From positions 64,322,885 to 64,386,884 of the forward strand of contig NC_092876.1 in NCBI RefSeq assembly GCF_028372415.1: a stretch of 64,000 bases of DNA. The letters are read 5' to 3'. The notes under the pieces were generated by a model. It ran no database searches and was not told the origin of the DNA. It saw only the letters and a program-made list of their open reading frames with translations. The stretch's first letter is position 1, and every line of letters begins with the position of its first letter. Source of the stretch: Notamacropus eugenii. Its lineage: Eukaryota > Chordata > Mammalia > Diprotodontia > Macropodidae. Below, in pieces: positions 44,400-55,149 of this stretch. The position numbers were made by a program, and so were the translations under genes.

Positions 44400-45895
44400 A
44401 GGCCATTTACTGTGAACTTCCTCTTCTCCTATCAGAAGTCTTCTGCTACTATCTCCTCTTTCCTTCTTGTCTCCCAAAATGAAGTGGCCTTGTTTCTTAC
44501 CAAGGCTTGTTCAAATGACTCCATTCTGTCCATCTCCTCCAAGGATGGCCTTACTCTTGTCATCCTCACTCTTTCACTTATTTTCAATCTTTCTCTCACT
44601 ACTAGTTGATGCCCTATTGCCCACAAACATGCCCATGTTTCCCCTATCCTGAAAACACCCTCACTTGAGAATTCTATCCCTACAAACTAATTATCATCTT
44701 ATATTTTCATATTTGCCCTTTGCAGTTAAACTCCTCAAAAAGGCAGTCTCTTATAGGTCACTCCTCCCTCCCTCCCTTTCTCTCTCTCTCCCCACCCCTT
44801 CTCTTCCTCCCTCCCTCTCTCTCCCTCCCCCTTTCTCTCCCTCTTTATTCCCTTCTCCCTCTCCCTCTTTCTCTCTCCCTCTCTCTCTCCTTTCCTCTCT
44901 CCCTCTCTCTCTCCTTCTCTTTCTCTTTTCCTCTTTCTCTCTCTCCCTCTCTCTCTCTCCCTTTCTCTGTCTCCACTTGCTTCTTAACCCCTTACAATCT
45001 GCCTTCCATCTCTTTCCGAAATTAACAATGATGTCTTAGCTGCCAAACTCAATGGCCTTTTCTCTACCCTTCTTCTCCTTGACCTCTCTCTTCAGCCTTT
45101 GACACTGCTGATCACACTCTCCTCTTTCTAGGTTTTGAGTTCATTCCTCTCTCTCCCCTGGTTCTCCTCCTATCTATGTGATTGCCCCTTCTCAGTTTCC
45201 TTTGCTGGATCCTCCTCCAGATCATGCCTTCTAAGAGTAGGTGTCTCTCAGGGTTCTGTCCTGAGTCTTCTTCTCCCTACTTGCCTTGATGATCTCATCG
45301 GCTCCTGTGGACTTAACGATATGCTCAGAATTCTCAAATCTACTTAACCTGCCTATCCTCTCTGCTGCACTCCAATCTCATATCTGCAAGTGCCTAATAG
45401 ACATCTTGAACTCGATGTCCAATAGACATTTTAAACTCCACATAGCCAAAAGAACTCCTTATCTTCCCCGCCCCACCCCGCCCCAACTCTTCCCTCCCTC
45501 CACCTTCTCTATTACTGTGGAAGGCAACACTATCTTCCCAGTCTCTCAGGTTCACAACCTAGGAGTCTCCCTGAACTTCTCACCCTCTTTCCACTGATCT
45601 CCCCGCCCCATATCCATTCTCTTGCCAAGGCCTGTCAATTTCACTTTTGCACCATGTCTCCAACATGTCCCTTTCTCTCCTCTGACAATGCCCCCACTCT
45701 AGTGCAGCCCCTCTATTTTTCCAGTATATAGCTTGCTTTGTAAATATGTGTCCACATGTTTTCTCCCTTTTAGACTGTAAGCTTCTTCAGGGCAGGGACA
45801 CTGTTTTCCTTCTTTTTTGGATCCCCAAATTTTAGTACAGTGATGAGCATAGGTTAAACTTTTAATATATGCTTTTTCACTGATTGATTTCCCTA
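44400..45895 (+). mobile_element. L2 LINE, RT to 3' end
   Basis: One of the longer L2 copies. FAGSSSRSC and VGVSQGSVLS near 45200-45270 form the RT motif, LNSMSNRHFKLHIAK lies near 45410, VEGNTIFPVSQVHNLG near 45510-45560, and the 3' UTR (TAGACTGTAAGCTTCTTCAGG, AGTGATGAGCATAGG) ends at 45890. It contains a pyrimidine tract at 44760-44975. Confidence 0.88.
44760..44975. repeat. pyrimidine-rich (CT)n tract
   Basis: About 215 bp of C and T on the plus strand with very few purines. Open frames of 124 and 101 codons across it are low-complexity artefacts. Confidence 0.95.
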
Positions 45896-45899
45896 GTGC

Positions 45900-46025
45900 C
45901 ATTCACACTGTTATTTTAAAACCTATATTATGAATATGTCTTTGTGACAGCAAAATGAAATGTTTGAGCCATTTGATTCCTAGGGTACTTTTCCACTGTA
46001 ACACTTCATGTTTCACAACTTCTCT
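45900..46025. other. unassigned short stretch
   Basis: No recognised feature between the L2 end and the minisatellite units. Confidence 0.4.
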
Positions 46026-46029
46026 CGGC

Positions 46030-46110
46030 TCTGACATCCTGGGTTCTAATGGCCTCCCCCAGCTCTGACATTCTGTGTTCTTAGGGCCCTCCCAGCCCTG
46101 ATAATCTTAT
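46030..46110 (-). repeat. 33-bp minisatellite units (reverse orientation)
   Basis: About two and a half units: GCTCTGACATCCTGGGTTCTAA, GCTCTGACATTCTGTGTTCTTAGG. Confidence 0.75.
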
Positions 46111-46605
46111 GATTTTCTTCTTCAATGTTTCTTTGATTTGGGATAGGCAGGAAAGCCCAGTTAGAACCTCGAGCCTCTAGGCCACAGCTCTTGATGTCCT
46201 GGAATTTTCCAGGAGGCTTCTCAGCCTGTGGGGAATGGCAGCTTCTGCAGTAGCTGTATCTGCTCTGTGTTCTCAGTGAAGCCACATCCTGCTCTCTGCT
46301 TTTGTTCAGCATTCTGGCAGCAGGAGATGTCAACACTTGATTCTATAAATACCCTGTCTTCAGGGCTGAGAACAGAGCTCAGCTTCCCCGGCTCTGCAGA
46401 TCTGAGACAGAACCTTCTCTAATCGCCCCCTCTCCCCTCCTCCCTCTCCCCAGCACTTTCCTGGGTACAGCGCAGACTTGAAATAAAAAGCTCTGTCTGT
46501 TCTGAACAGCAGGTCCAGGCATTGCAGTTGTCAGAGATTTGACTTTGGTTGGGTATGTCTGTGCTGAGCAGCTGACCCCATTTACTGATCAGCTATGATC
46601 CAGTG
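46111..46605 (+). other. unassigned stretch with TATA-like and AATAAA signals
   Basis: TTCTATAAATACC near 46341 is followed ~145 bp later by GAAATAAAAAGC (46490). A promoter plus nearby polyadenylation signal is typical of LTRs, but no TG...CA ends or duplications were found, and the 33-bp units overlap the start. Confidence 0.3.
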
Positions 46606-46609
46606 AACT

Positions 46610-46835
46610 TAGCCTGCTCTAGTACATAGAGCACTAAGCCTGAGTCAGAAAGATGGGGGGGAGGGGATGGAGGGGTTTAGGGGGTGGTTAACTCCTGCCT
46701 CAGCTACTTCCTAGCTGTATGACCCTGGGCAAGTTGCTTAACTTCTCTGGGTCTGTACAGCCTCCTCTATCAAACGAAAAGGCTTGACTTGATGAGCTCC
46801 AGGGTCCTTTTTAGCTCTGAATCTATGATCCCATG
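46610..46835 (+). mobile_element. MIR-like SINE
   Basis: GAGCACTAAGCCTGAGTCAG, TGACCCTGGGCAAGTTGCTTA, then TTTTAGCTCTGAATCTATGATCC. Confidence 0.8.
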
Positions 46836-46924
46836 AGCATCTGTTACGTATAAAACTTGTACTGGCTGCTTTGGAAGTGAGGGACAGGCACAAAATTATA
46901 GAAAATCACTCCTGGCCTCTGTTG

Positions 46925-47165
46925 TTGTTCAGCCGTTTCCGACTTTCTGTGACTCTATATTTGGGGTTTTCTTGGCAGAGATACTGGAGTGGTTTCCTCT
47001 TTCCTTCTCAAGCTGATTTTACAGATGAAGAAACTGAGGCAGGCAGAGGTTAAGTGACTTGCCCAGGGACACCTAGCTAGTAAGTGTCTGAGGTCATATT
47101 TGAACTCAGGTCTTCCTGTCTTCCAGCCCACCCCTCTATTCGCTGTGCCACGTAGCTGCCCTCAC
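46925..47165 (-). mobile_element. tRNA-derived SINE
   Basis: TTTGGGGTTTTCTTGGCAGAG, ATTTTACAGATGAAGAAACTG, TATTTGAACTCAGGTC, TGCCACGTAGCTGCCC. Confidence 0.93.
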
Positions 47166-47269
47166 TACTTATGAACTGACCTGAATTACTTTCTCTAGAC
47201 CTCAGTTTTCTTCTCCATAAAATAAAAGGGTTGAACCAACAACATTCCTATTTCTGCCATCTCACTTTA

Positions 47270-47405
47270 TAAGGTGCCACTCAGCTCTGACATTCTCTGA
47301 TCTAAAGTTCCTCTCAGCCTTGACATTCTGGGTTCTAAGGTTCCTTCTAGCTTTGATATTCCATGTTCTAAGGTCACTGCCTGCTTGGATAGTCTATGTT
47401 CTTTT
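47270..47405 (-). repeat. 33-bp minisatellite array, first half
   Basis: Four reversed units (CAGCTCTGACATTCTCTG..., CTTTGATATTCCATGTTCTAAGG). Continues at 47822 after an L1 insertion. Confidence 0.8.
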
Positions 47406-47821
47406 AAAAAAAGTAGTATTTTATTTTTTCCCCTAGCTACATGTAAAGAAAATTTTTAGCATTCATTTTCCCAAGATTTTGAGTTCCTAATTTTTCTCCC
47501 TCCCTCCCCTCCCCTCTCCTGAAAATGGTAGGCAGTTTGATACAGTTTAGACTTTAGCTTATATAGTGCTGTCATGTAAAAAGCATTTCCATATTAGTCA
47601 CAGTTGTGAAAGAAGAAACAGATCAAAAAACAAACAAACCTGAGAAAGAATAAAGTAAGTGAAAAAAATTCAATCTGCATTCAAGGCCCCTTAGTTCTTT
47701 ATCTGGATATGGATGGCTTTTTCCTTTGTGAATCTTTTTGTATTTGTCTTGGATCATTGTATATTGCTGAGAAGAGCTGAGTTATTCATAACTGATAATC
47801 ACAGAGTTGCTGATAAACGGT
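47406..47821 (-). mobile_element. L1 3' end inserted in the minisatellite
   Basis: Antisense tail: TTTTCCCCTAGCTACATG, CATTTTCCCAAGATTTTGAG, GGCAGTTTGATACAG. Flanks AGTCTATGTTCTT (47393-47405) and GGTCTATGTGCTA share GTCTATGT, consistent with target-site duplication. Confidence 0.8.
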
Positions 47822-47995
47822 CTATGTGCTAAGGCCCCTCCTAGTTCTGATATTCTATGTTCGAAGGTTCCTCCCCAGCTCTGACATCCTGTGTTCTAAG
47901 GGCCCCCCCAGCTCTGACATCCTGTGTTCTAAGGGCCCTCCCAGCTCTGACATCCTGTGTTCTAAGGGCCCTCCCTGTTCTGGCATCCAGTGACT
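47822..47995 (-). repeat. 33-bp minisatellite array, second half
   Basis: Five reversed units; the last three (CAGCTCTGACATCCTGTGTTC then TAAGGGCCC) are nearly identical to each other and to the 22.2 kb units. Confidence 0.88.
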
Positions 47996-48570
47996 TGAGG
48001 ACTAGTTAGAGGAAATGGGTCATAGAAAGGCATTTCCTGCAGCCCCGCCTGCTGGCTGGGTCAGACCCCTAACATCTGGGCTAGTGCTTATTAATGGCTA
48101 TAGTTTCAGGCCTTTCCTACATACAGCACAACCCACATGGGAATCTGCTTCCACACTAGGGGAAGGAACCTACTCTCTGATCCATGAGATTGCATCTTAG
48201 GCATCCCGAACCAACATCCGAAGACTGAATATTTTCTTTCCTTTTAACTGTAAGGAATGGTCACCTCCCCTGTTAGTTATTTACTTGGCTTGGTGAGCAT
48301 TGCTTAAGCTGATGGGACCGCAGAGCACTTATACAAGGGATTCAGTCTCTTCTGTGGGTCCCCCACTCTAGGGAAGTCAGATCCATTGATCAATTAATTA
48401 ATCCTTCAATCTAGAAATATTTACTGAGCACTTATGATGCAAAAGATTCTGTCTCTGCACTCTAGGGAGTTTTTTTTTTTTTTTTACCTTGGGCAAGCTA
48501 TTTCCTTTCTGAATCTCTTTCCTCATCTATATAATGAGGATAATAATATTTGCTTTTATAATAATATAGG
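47996..48570. other. mostly unassigned stretch
   Basis: Contains an L2-like antisense piece near 48395-48450 and a T run at 48471-48485. Otherwise nothing recognised. Confidence 0.4.
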
Positions 48571-48571
48571 C

Positions 48572-48828
48572 GAGGCATCTAGGTGGCAGTGGATAGAATG
48601 CTAGGCCTGGAGTCAGGAAGACCTGAGTTCAAATCCAACCTCAGACACTTACTAGTTATGTGACCCTGGACAAGTCACTTAGCACTATTTCTCTCAGTTT
48701 CCGTATCTGTAAAATAAACTGGAGAAGGAAATGGCAAACTACTCCAGTATCTCTGCCAAGAAAACCCCAAATAGGGTCATGAAGAGTCGAACGCAATGAA
48801 AATGACTGAACCACAACAACAATACAGC
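48572..48828 (+). mobile_element. tRNA-derived SINE
   Basis: GGCATCTAGGTGGCAGTGG head, GAGTTCAAATCCAACC, AAAATAAACTGGAGAAGG, GAAAACCCCAAATAGGGTC. Confidence 0.93.
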
Positions 48829-48906
48829 CAGTAAGTTGGGAAAGTGGAATTGCAGGATCAGAACATCGGATTTATAGCTGAAAGGGTCCTTGGAGATCAT
48901 CTAGCC

Positions 48907-49142
48907 CAGGCGTCCTTAACCTGGGATCTCTGTACCCCCTCAGGATCTGTTAGGTAGATTTCAAGAGGTCTGTGAATTTGGGTGGGGAAAAGAATGACAT
49001 CTTTATTTCAAGAGAATTGGTTTCCTTTGTGCTGCTGTGAATTTTATTTTGTGTTTTAAAGAATATTTATCTGAGAAGGTGTCTATAGGCTTCACTAGAC
49101 TGAAAAAGGGGTCCATGACCCCAAAAAAGTTAAGAATCCCTT
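48907..49142. mobile_element. hAT-like non-autonomous DNA element with 8-bp duplication
   Basis: Begins CAGGCGTCCTTAACCTGGG and ends with the approximate inverse, AAAAAGTTAAGAATCCCTT. Flanked by ATCTAGCC (48899-48906) and ATCTAGTC (49143-49150), an 8-bp duplication with one mismatch. It sits in an old minus-strand MIR/CR1-tail piece. Related sequence occurs at 54940-55140 and 51545-51670. Confidence 0.8.
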
Positions 49143-49150
49143 ATCTAGTC

Positions 49151-49985
49151 CAATTCCTGCATTTCAGAGAAGAGGAAACAGGCTGAGAAGGTTCACCCAA
49201 CATGGCCCACTTAGGATGCTGCCGCTGCTCAGCATTTTCTTTAGTCGCCATCTTCTCTTCTTTGTTACCAGATGGAGGTAGGCAAAGCAGGGGAGGTGGG
49301 AGTACAGGAAGGCAACAGCTTATTCAGCAATCGCTCTGAAGGATGGATGTGCTAACTTCTGTCCTACTCTGACATTGCCCATGGGCAGACTATAAATTCC
49401 AAGAGAAACCAGGTCCTGGGGCTGCTGAACCTTGATCTGGCCCATCTTATGACTCAAAGTTGGGTATTTTGACAAGAAGGGAAGCCAGAGGAGACTTTAT
49501 CGTGGTGGAGAACAGAGGACAGCTCTGGGGAGACCATTCCCTTGCTCACTTTCTCTAAGTCCCCATTTTTTCATGTGCATACTTGGTGAATGTGTCACGT
49601 TTCAGACTTGTGAGTTGCCTGAATTTTTGGGCACAGAGACCAAGACAATTTTGTCACAGGGGCACATATCAGCCACATCCCAGATACTTCACTCTCCCTT
49701 TTTGTCTTAGGAGTGTCCAGATTGGAGGTTACAGGACCCTGGCAGTCAGCCGGTGTCTACAGGAGTTAGACACTAGTTCCTAGACCCTACCTTAGAAAAG
49801 AATTTGACATTCCTCATCAATTCTCCATAGAATCGAAGCACACCTGGATTCTCCCTTCTCTGCCATGGATGGAGTCTTCACAAAGTAACACTCTGACTCT
49901 TCCTCTTGGTATTTCTTACTTGTAGTGTTTGTTGAAGTGGAGGGAGAGTAGGGAAAGGAAAGAAATAAGAATTTCTATAGGACCT
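49151..49985. other. unassigned stretch
   Basis: No recognised gene or repeat. A 66-codon frame (49583-49783) has no known motif. Confidence 0.4.
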
Positions 49986-50000
49986 ACTATGTGCTAGGCA

Positions 50001-50172
50001 AGGCCATCTCCAGTCACCCTGATCTATATCTGACCACTAGACCCAGATGGCTCCAGAGGAGAGAATGACTTTGCACAGCCCTCCCTCACTCCAATCCAAT
50101 TCTCTTGCAAGTCATGACATCACCTTCCTTATGTCATGGTCTTTTTTTGAGAACAAAGGACAAGTAGCAGCC
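50001..50172 (+). mobile_element. RTE-tailed SINE, headless, with target-site duplication
   Basis: GGCCATCTCCAGTCACCC, GACTTTGCACAGCCCTCCC, GTCATGACATCACCTTCC, then GAACAAAGGACAAGTAGC. Flanks ACTATGTGCTAGGCA (49986-50000) and ACTATGTGCTAGACA (50173-50187) differ at one base. Confidence 0.88.
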
Positions 50173-50187
50173 ACTATGTGCTAGACA

Positions 50188-50405
50188 CTATGCTAAGTGC
50201 TTTACCAATATTATTTCATGTTACAATCCTCACAACAACCCTGTGAGGTAGGCACTGTTCCTATCCTCATATTATAGTTAAGGAAACTGAGGCAGACAGA
50301 GAATAAATAACTTGCCCAAGGTCACATAAGTAGGAAGTGTCTGAGGTTGGATTTGAACTCAGGTCTTCAGGGTTCTGTCCTGGTGCCATCTAACTGCCTA
50401 GGTGC
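50188..50405 (-). mobile_element. MIR-like SINE
   Basis: TATTTCATGTTACAATCCTC, CAACAACCCTGTGAGGTAGG, GGAAACTGAGGCAGACAGAG, GGATTTGAACTCAGGTC. Confidence 0.88.
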
Positions 50406-50564
50406 TATTTCTTGACCAGACCAAACTTCATGTTTGAGGTACCCTGCCAAGCCTCTAGTCCACAGTCACAACTGGACTAGACATGAGGGCCACCAAGTGC
50501 CAAAGATATGTCATTCATTTTTCTAGAAATGATTGGTGTAGATATAGGAATACAGCAGGAAGAT

Positions 50565-50700
50565 AACGTGACAAGGCATGGCATGGACAGAAAATTGGTC
50601 CTAGAGTCTGGAAGATGTGGGTTGAGTCTTGCTTCTGTTATCTGTTGTTTTTGTTACCTTGGGCATGTTATTTTTGTCCTGAACAATTCTCTAACATGCA
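50565..50700 (+). mobile_element. decayed SINE fragment
   Basis: Weak boxes: GACAGAAAATTGGTCCTAGAG, TACCTTGGGCATGTTA. Confidence 0.45.
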
Positions 50701-50864
50701 AAGTTTCAGAAGAGATGCCAGCTTGCAGTGGTACAGAGAGGGTGATTTTTTTCTTTTTCTTCATAATACAGTTCCCTGTGGTACATTGACCTTTAAGCTG
50801 GGGTTCTTTGCACTTTTGTGTGTGTCCTGGATCTCTGGTGAAACTCATGGATTTCTCAGAAAAA

Positions 50865-51540
50865 CATTTTTATTTTTTCCAATTTATTTCATTTTAGTTT
50901 TCAATATTTACTTCCATAAGTTTTAAATTTTCTCCCACTCCCTCACTCCCCTCTCCCCCCTCCCTCCCCAAGATGACCTGCAATCTGATATGAACTCTAC
51001 ACATACATTCCTATCAAACACATTTTCACATTAGTCATATTGCATAGAAGGCTTATAATGAAGTGGAGAAACCATGAGAGAGAAACGAAACAAAACAAAA
51101 TAAAACAAAAAAGAAAATAGTCTGCTTCATTCTTCATTTCAAGATGGCATTTTCCATCATGAGTCCTTTGGAATTGTTTGGTCCTTGCATTGCTGGGAAG
51201 GGCTAAGTCTATCAAAATTAGTCTTTGGACACTGTGGCTGTTTCTGTGAACAGCCTGGTTCTGCTCACTTCACTCAGCATCAGTTCATTTAAGTCTTTTC
51301 AGGATTTTCTGAAGTCTACTTGTTCACCATTTCTTATAGCACAATACTATTCCATTACAGTCATACGCCACAACTTGCTCAGCCGTTCCCCAAAGGATGG
51401 GCATCCCCTCAATTTCCAGTTCTTGGTCACCACAAAAAGAGCTGCTAGAAATATTTTTGTACACATGGGATCTTTTCCCATTTTTATAATCTCTTTGGGA
51501 TACAACCCTAGAAGTGGTATTGTTGGGTCAAAAGGAAGAA
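50865..51540 (-). mobile_element. L1 3' region
   Basis: Antisense tail (TTTAGTTTTCAATATTTAC, AAGATGACCTGCAATCTG), then GTTCTGCTCACTTCACTCAG, CAACTTGCTCAGCCGTTCC and CAATTTCCAGTTCTTGGTC. Same as 60295-60905. Confidence 0.9.
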
Positions 51541-51544
51541 AAAA

Positions 51545-51670
51545 CCTTTTAAATACGCAGGATTACCAAAGAAAAGAATTATATTGAAATAAGGATGTAA
51601 TTTCTTTCCCATCCAAGTTCACACACTCCCCTGAAATCCATCCATGCATCCTGAAGGATCCCTGGCACTC
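51545..51670. mobile_element. hAT-like element fragment
   Basis: GGATTACCAAAGAAAAGAATTA and CCATCCAAGTTCACACACTCC, matching the family at 54940-55140. A TIR-like GGCTGAGAACCCCTG at 52052-52066 may be its far end. Confidence 0.5.
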
Positions 51671-52069
51671 AACAAGAATACTTATGAGAGCTTGAGATGT
51701 CACTTGAACTTATTTTAAGGGAGATGTGTCATGCAGCGTTAGAGCTTACAGAAATTTGTTCTTATTTGAGAGGTAACTTTTGTTTTAAAAATGTAGAAAA
51801 AAAATTAAAAAATATATCACTAGTCATAAGACAGTGCAACAGAAAAAATTGTTCCTTCTTAGAGCTGAGTGTTTTTACTAGTTTTAACAGTGCCTTCAGA
51901 ACAATTCTCATTTTAATTTAATCATTTCTATGGAGAAATGACATACGTTAATACCATAATTTATCCCCCTGTTCTTTCCCCTCTTCATTTCACATATGCT
52001 TCAGCAACCCGTAGGTATAATGGCATTCTGTTTCTTATCTGAAGGGTCCGCGGCTGAGAACCCCTGCTC

Positions 52070-52375
52070 TAGAATAAGAGTTACTGGGTTCAAATTCCTT
52101 CTTTGAATAATCCTAGCTGTGTGACCTTGGCTCAGTCACTTCATCTACTTGTTTCTCATCTGTAGAGTGAAAGGATTGAGCTGGACTGTATGACCTTGGG
52201 CAAATCATTTCACTGCCTGGGCCTTAGTTTCCCTATCTTTAAAATGAAGGGCTAAACTGGACAGTGTGACTTTTGAAAAGGCCCAGACCTCAATTTATCT
52301 ATATCTATAAAATGGGGGAACACTAGATGATCTCTGAGGTCTCTTCCAACTCCATATCTTTGATCTTCTGGCTTT
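52070..52375 (+). mobile_element. MIR-like SINE pieces
   Basis: GTGTGACCTTGGCTCAGTCAC, a second GACCTTGGGCAAATCATTTCAC, then GATGATCTCTGAGGTCTCTTCC; the 3' part appears repeated. Confidence 0.7.
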
Positions 52376-52859
52376 TGATAAACACTGAGTCTGGATTCCC
52401 CATATCCCTCCCCTCAAAAAAAATGGTGGATTGCATACTCCCAAGAGAACTGTGGCCTCTCAGTACCACATACCTAGTAAGAAGGAGGAATTGAGGGAAT
52501 TCTTATGCATGATAACAGAATGCCTGACTGGTGAGTGGGTCTGCGTGGGAAATCAGCTGAAGAAAATGTTGTGCACGATTATAAAAACCAGAATGTTTGC
52601 CAAAATCTACTGCCTCTCCCCATCCCCCACTGACTTCCCTTTCACCATCCCCTCCCTCTGCATCAGCCATGAAACAAAACACACTGAACAGCTTGGCCTG
52701 CCTGGCTACCGGGTCAAGTTAGGAAGCAGGGTCCCAAGAGCTCAAGTTTCTGACCCCCGGAGTTGAATGAAAGGGACCTCAGAGGTCAGGAGGTCTGAGA
52801 GAGGCCCTGAGGGTTCCAGGACAAGGACAGGGTGACAAGGCCCAGATCCAGAGCTGGGA

Positions 52860-52990
52860 AGCCACCTCCGAGGCAGCTGAGTTCAACCCTCTTATTTTAC
52901 AGAGGAAGAGACTGATGCCCCAGGAGAGGACATGATTTGCTCAAGATTATGCAGGTAGTAAGCCCCAGAGGTCATATTGCAAAGCTCCAG
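52860..52990 (-). mobile_element. MIR-like SINE fragment
   Basis: CTTATTTTACAGAGGAAGAGACTG, GATTTGCTCAAGATTATG. Confidence 0.7.
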
Positions 52991-53295
52991 AGTTCTGTTG
53001 CTTCATCTTGGTGTGAAGGGCCTCCCAGGCTCTTGAAGGCTGGGACACAAGTTTGGGCAGGCCCTGGCAAACTGGAAAGGCCTTGAGTACGGACTGGGAG
53101 TCTCCAGGCCTGAGTGGCAGCCTACTTAGAAGCAGAGACCTAGAGACAGATGGTGTAGGAATAGTTGGAGTTTTATACCTAAACTCTCGAAAATCATTGA
53201 CTAAAGGCAGAAAAGGGCTACAACCTATATGGCTGGATATGGCACCCACATAGTAAACAAACAAGAAAATCCACAAGTCTTCTGAAGTATTGGGG

Positions 53296-53711
53296 GTGGG
53301 GAGAGAGAGACAGAGAGAGAGAGAGACAGAGAGAGAGAGCAAGAGAGAGAGAGAGAGAGAGTGTGAGAAGGACAGACAGAGAGAGATGGATAGACAATGA
53401 GATAGAGAGACACACACACAGAAAGAGACACAGAGAGAGACAGACAGAGATGTAGAGATGGAGAGACAGGGAGATAGAGACAGAGAGAGACACACACACA
53501 GAGAAACAGACACACAGAGAGACAGATATTTGGAGACAGAGAGATACAGAGACAGAGAGACACACAGAGAGAAAGAGACACAGAGAGACAGGGAGATAGA
53601 GAGAGACAAAGACAGATAGAGATAGATGCAGAGACAGAGAGGAGAGAAGGAAGAGGAGAGTGGGGGAGGGAGAGAGTTGAGATAGGGGAGAGAGGATAGA
53701 AGGAGGGAGAA

Positions 53712-53766
<55 letters not shown>
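53296..53766. repeat. long purine-rich (GA)n tract
   Basis: About 470 bp dominated by GA, with CA-interrupted units (GAGACACACAC, GACAGACAGA) and a pure GA run at 53718-53764. All three minus-strand frames stay open here (183-287 codons, Ser-Leu rich), which shows low complexity, not genes. Confidence 0.97.
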
Positions 53767-53804
53767 CAATTAAAAAAAAATCTAGGATGGTAATGGGGTC
53801 TGGA

Positions 53805-54205
53805 GTCCATGCCATGAATATTGTTAGAAGGGACTGGGCATGTCCAGGCTAGAGAAGAGAAGACTGGGAGGAGTTTGGATGAGGATACAAGAGCATTTCA
53901 ATTATTTGAAGGGCTGTCATGTGTGAGGGAGATTATCAGGTTTGTTTTGTTTGTTCCCAGATGGTGGAACCAAGAGCCACAATGAGTGGAAATGGCCAAG
54001 AGGCCAACCTCACCTTGGGGTCAGAGCAATGAATGTTTTCTGTACATGGGATGGGCTGCCTTAGATGGTGGTGGCCTCCTCATTTCTGACTTTAAGGAAA
54101 TTCTCAGTAGCTCCACTTACCCAGTATGTTATAGTAGGGATGGATTCACCAAGACGGTCCCTTCTAATTTTAAAATTCTTGGTTTCTGTGAACCCATGAA
54201 AATTT
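53805..54205 (+). mobile_element. CR1/L3 LINE 3' region
   Basis: CAGGCTAGAGAAGAGAAGACTG, TATTTGAAGGGCTGTCATGTG, then GGATGGGCTGCCTTAGATGG. Confidence 0.75.
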
Positions 54206-54224
54206 CTGAGATGTTTCCATGGAA

Positions 54225-54650
54225 GTCTCACATAACCTGCCTCCCCTGCCCTTCTTTCCAATCTTCTATTGTCTTATATCCTCTCACCTACCTCTTCACC
54301 CCCTCCCTCCCAACCTTTACAATCCAAAACGCTGGCTTCCTTGCTGTTTCTTGACCAAGAAACTCCATCTCTTGACTGGGGCATTTTCTCTGGCTGTCTC
54401 CTATGCTTGGAATGCTCTCCCTTCTCATCTCCACCTACTGCCTTCCCTGCCTTTCTTCCAACCTCAGCTCAAATCCTGCCTTCTCCACGGAGACTTGCCC
54501 AATCTCCTCAGTTAAAAATATATCCGGTTTATCCTGTCTGACGTTTGTTTCTTTGTAGTTGTTTGCACACTGTCTCCCCATTAGCCTGTGAGCTCCGCTA
54601 GGGTAGGGACTGTCTTTTGCTATTTTTTTGTATCTGCATTTTGAAGGGAA
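54225..54650 (+). mobile_element. L2 LINE C-terminal coding and 3' UTR
   Basis: Frames read SPTSSPPPSQPL and CLLCLECSPFSS, then GTTGTTTGCACACTGTCTCC and GCCTGTGAGCTCCGC. Close relative of 55905-56280. Confidence 0.85.
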
Positions 54651-54765
54651 ACTGAGGCCCAGATTGGTGAAGTGACTTATCTAAGGGCAGGCAAGAGGTT
54701 GGTGAGCCGGGATTTGAACCCAGCTCCGTAGGCACTCTTTCCTACATAAGGCACCACCCTCCTCC
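54650..54765 (-). mobile_element. MIR-like SINE fragment
   Basis: GAAACTGAGGCCCAGATTGG, GGATTTGAACCCAGCTCC. Confidence 0.75.
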
Positions 54766-54784
54766 CCTAATATAATAACATAGT

Positions 54785-54935
54785 AATTAATGAGAAGACA
54801 CCTAGTGTTGGAATCAGAAGACATCTGTTTGAATTCCAGCTCTACCATTTGTTAGCTATGGAACTTCAGGCATATCATCTTCTCTGTCTGGGCGTCAGTT
54901 TTCTCCTCTGTAAAATGAAAGGACTGGACTAAATC
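54785..54935 (+). mobile_element. MIR-like SINE
   Basis: CTAGTGTTGGAATCAGAAGAC, AATTCCAGCTCTACC, TCCTCTGTAAAATGAAAGG. Confidence 0.7.
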
Positions 54936-54939
54936 AGGG

Positions 54940-55145
54940 ACTACATCAACTTTTTGCTGTAGTCAGAAGTCTGTGGGTCTTTTCTCAGAATCATGTTTTT
55001 ATAGAACTGAAGGAGATTTTAAATTTCAGTTAGAGGTTAAGGAAAGAAAGTAATGGTGGAATTTTCTCCCCATCTAAATTCACAGACCATTGCAATCTAG
55101 CCACAGACCCCTTGGTAGTCCTTGGACCTCAGGTTAAGAGCCTTT
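54940..55145. mobile_element. hAT-like non-autonomous DNA element
   Basis: TTTCTCAGAATCATGTTTTTA, TTTCAGTTAGAGGTTAAGG, CCCATCTAAATTCACAGACC, ending CTTGGACCTCAGGTTAAGAGCC, the TIR. Its left flank is a MIR, where it probably inserted. Confidence 0.65.
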
Positions 55146-55149
55146 GGAC

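Noticed and set aside
44665-45039. Plus-strand frames of 124 and 101 codons
   Set aside because: Product of the CT-rich tract within an L2.
52431-52766. 111-codon frame with a KEELREFLCM segment that recalls a retroviral polymerase motif
   Set aside because: Only about ten residues match, with no flanking polymerase blocks or LTRs; too little to call a fossil.
52947-53815. Three overlapping minus-strand frames of 183-287 codons rich in Ser and Leu
   Set aside because: All come from the GA-rich tract; being open in all three frames is a low-complexity effect.
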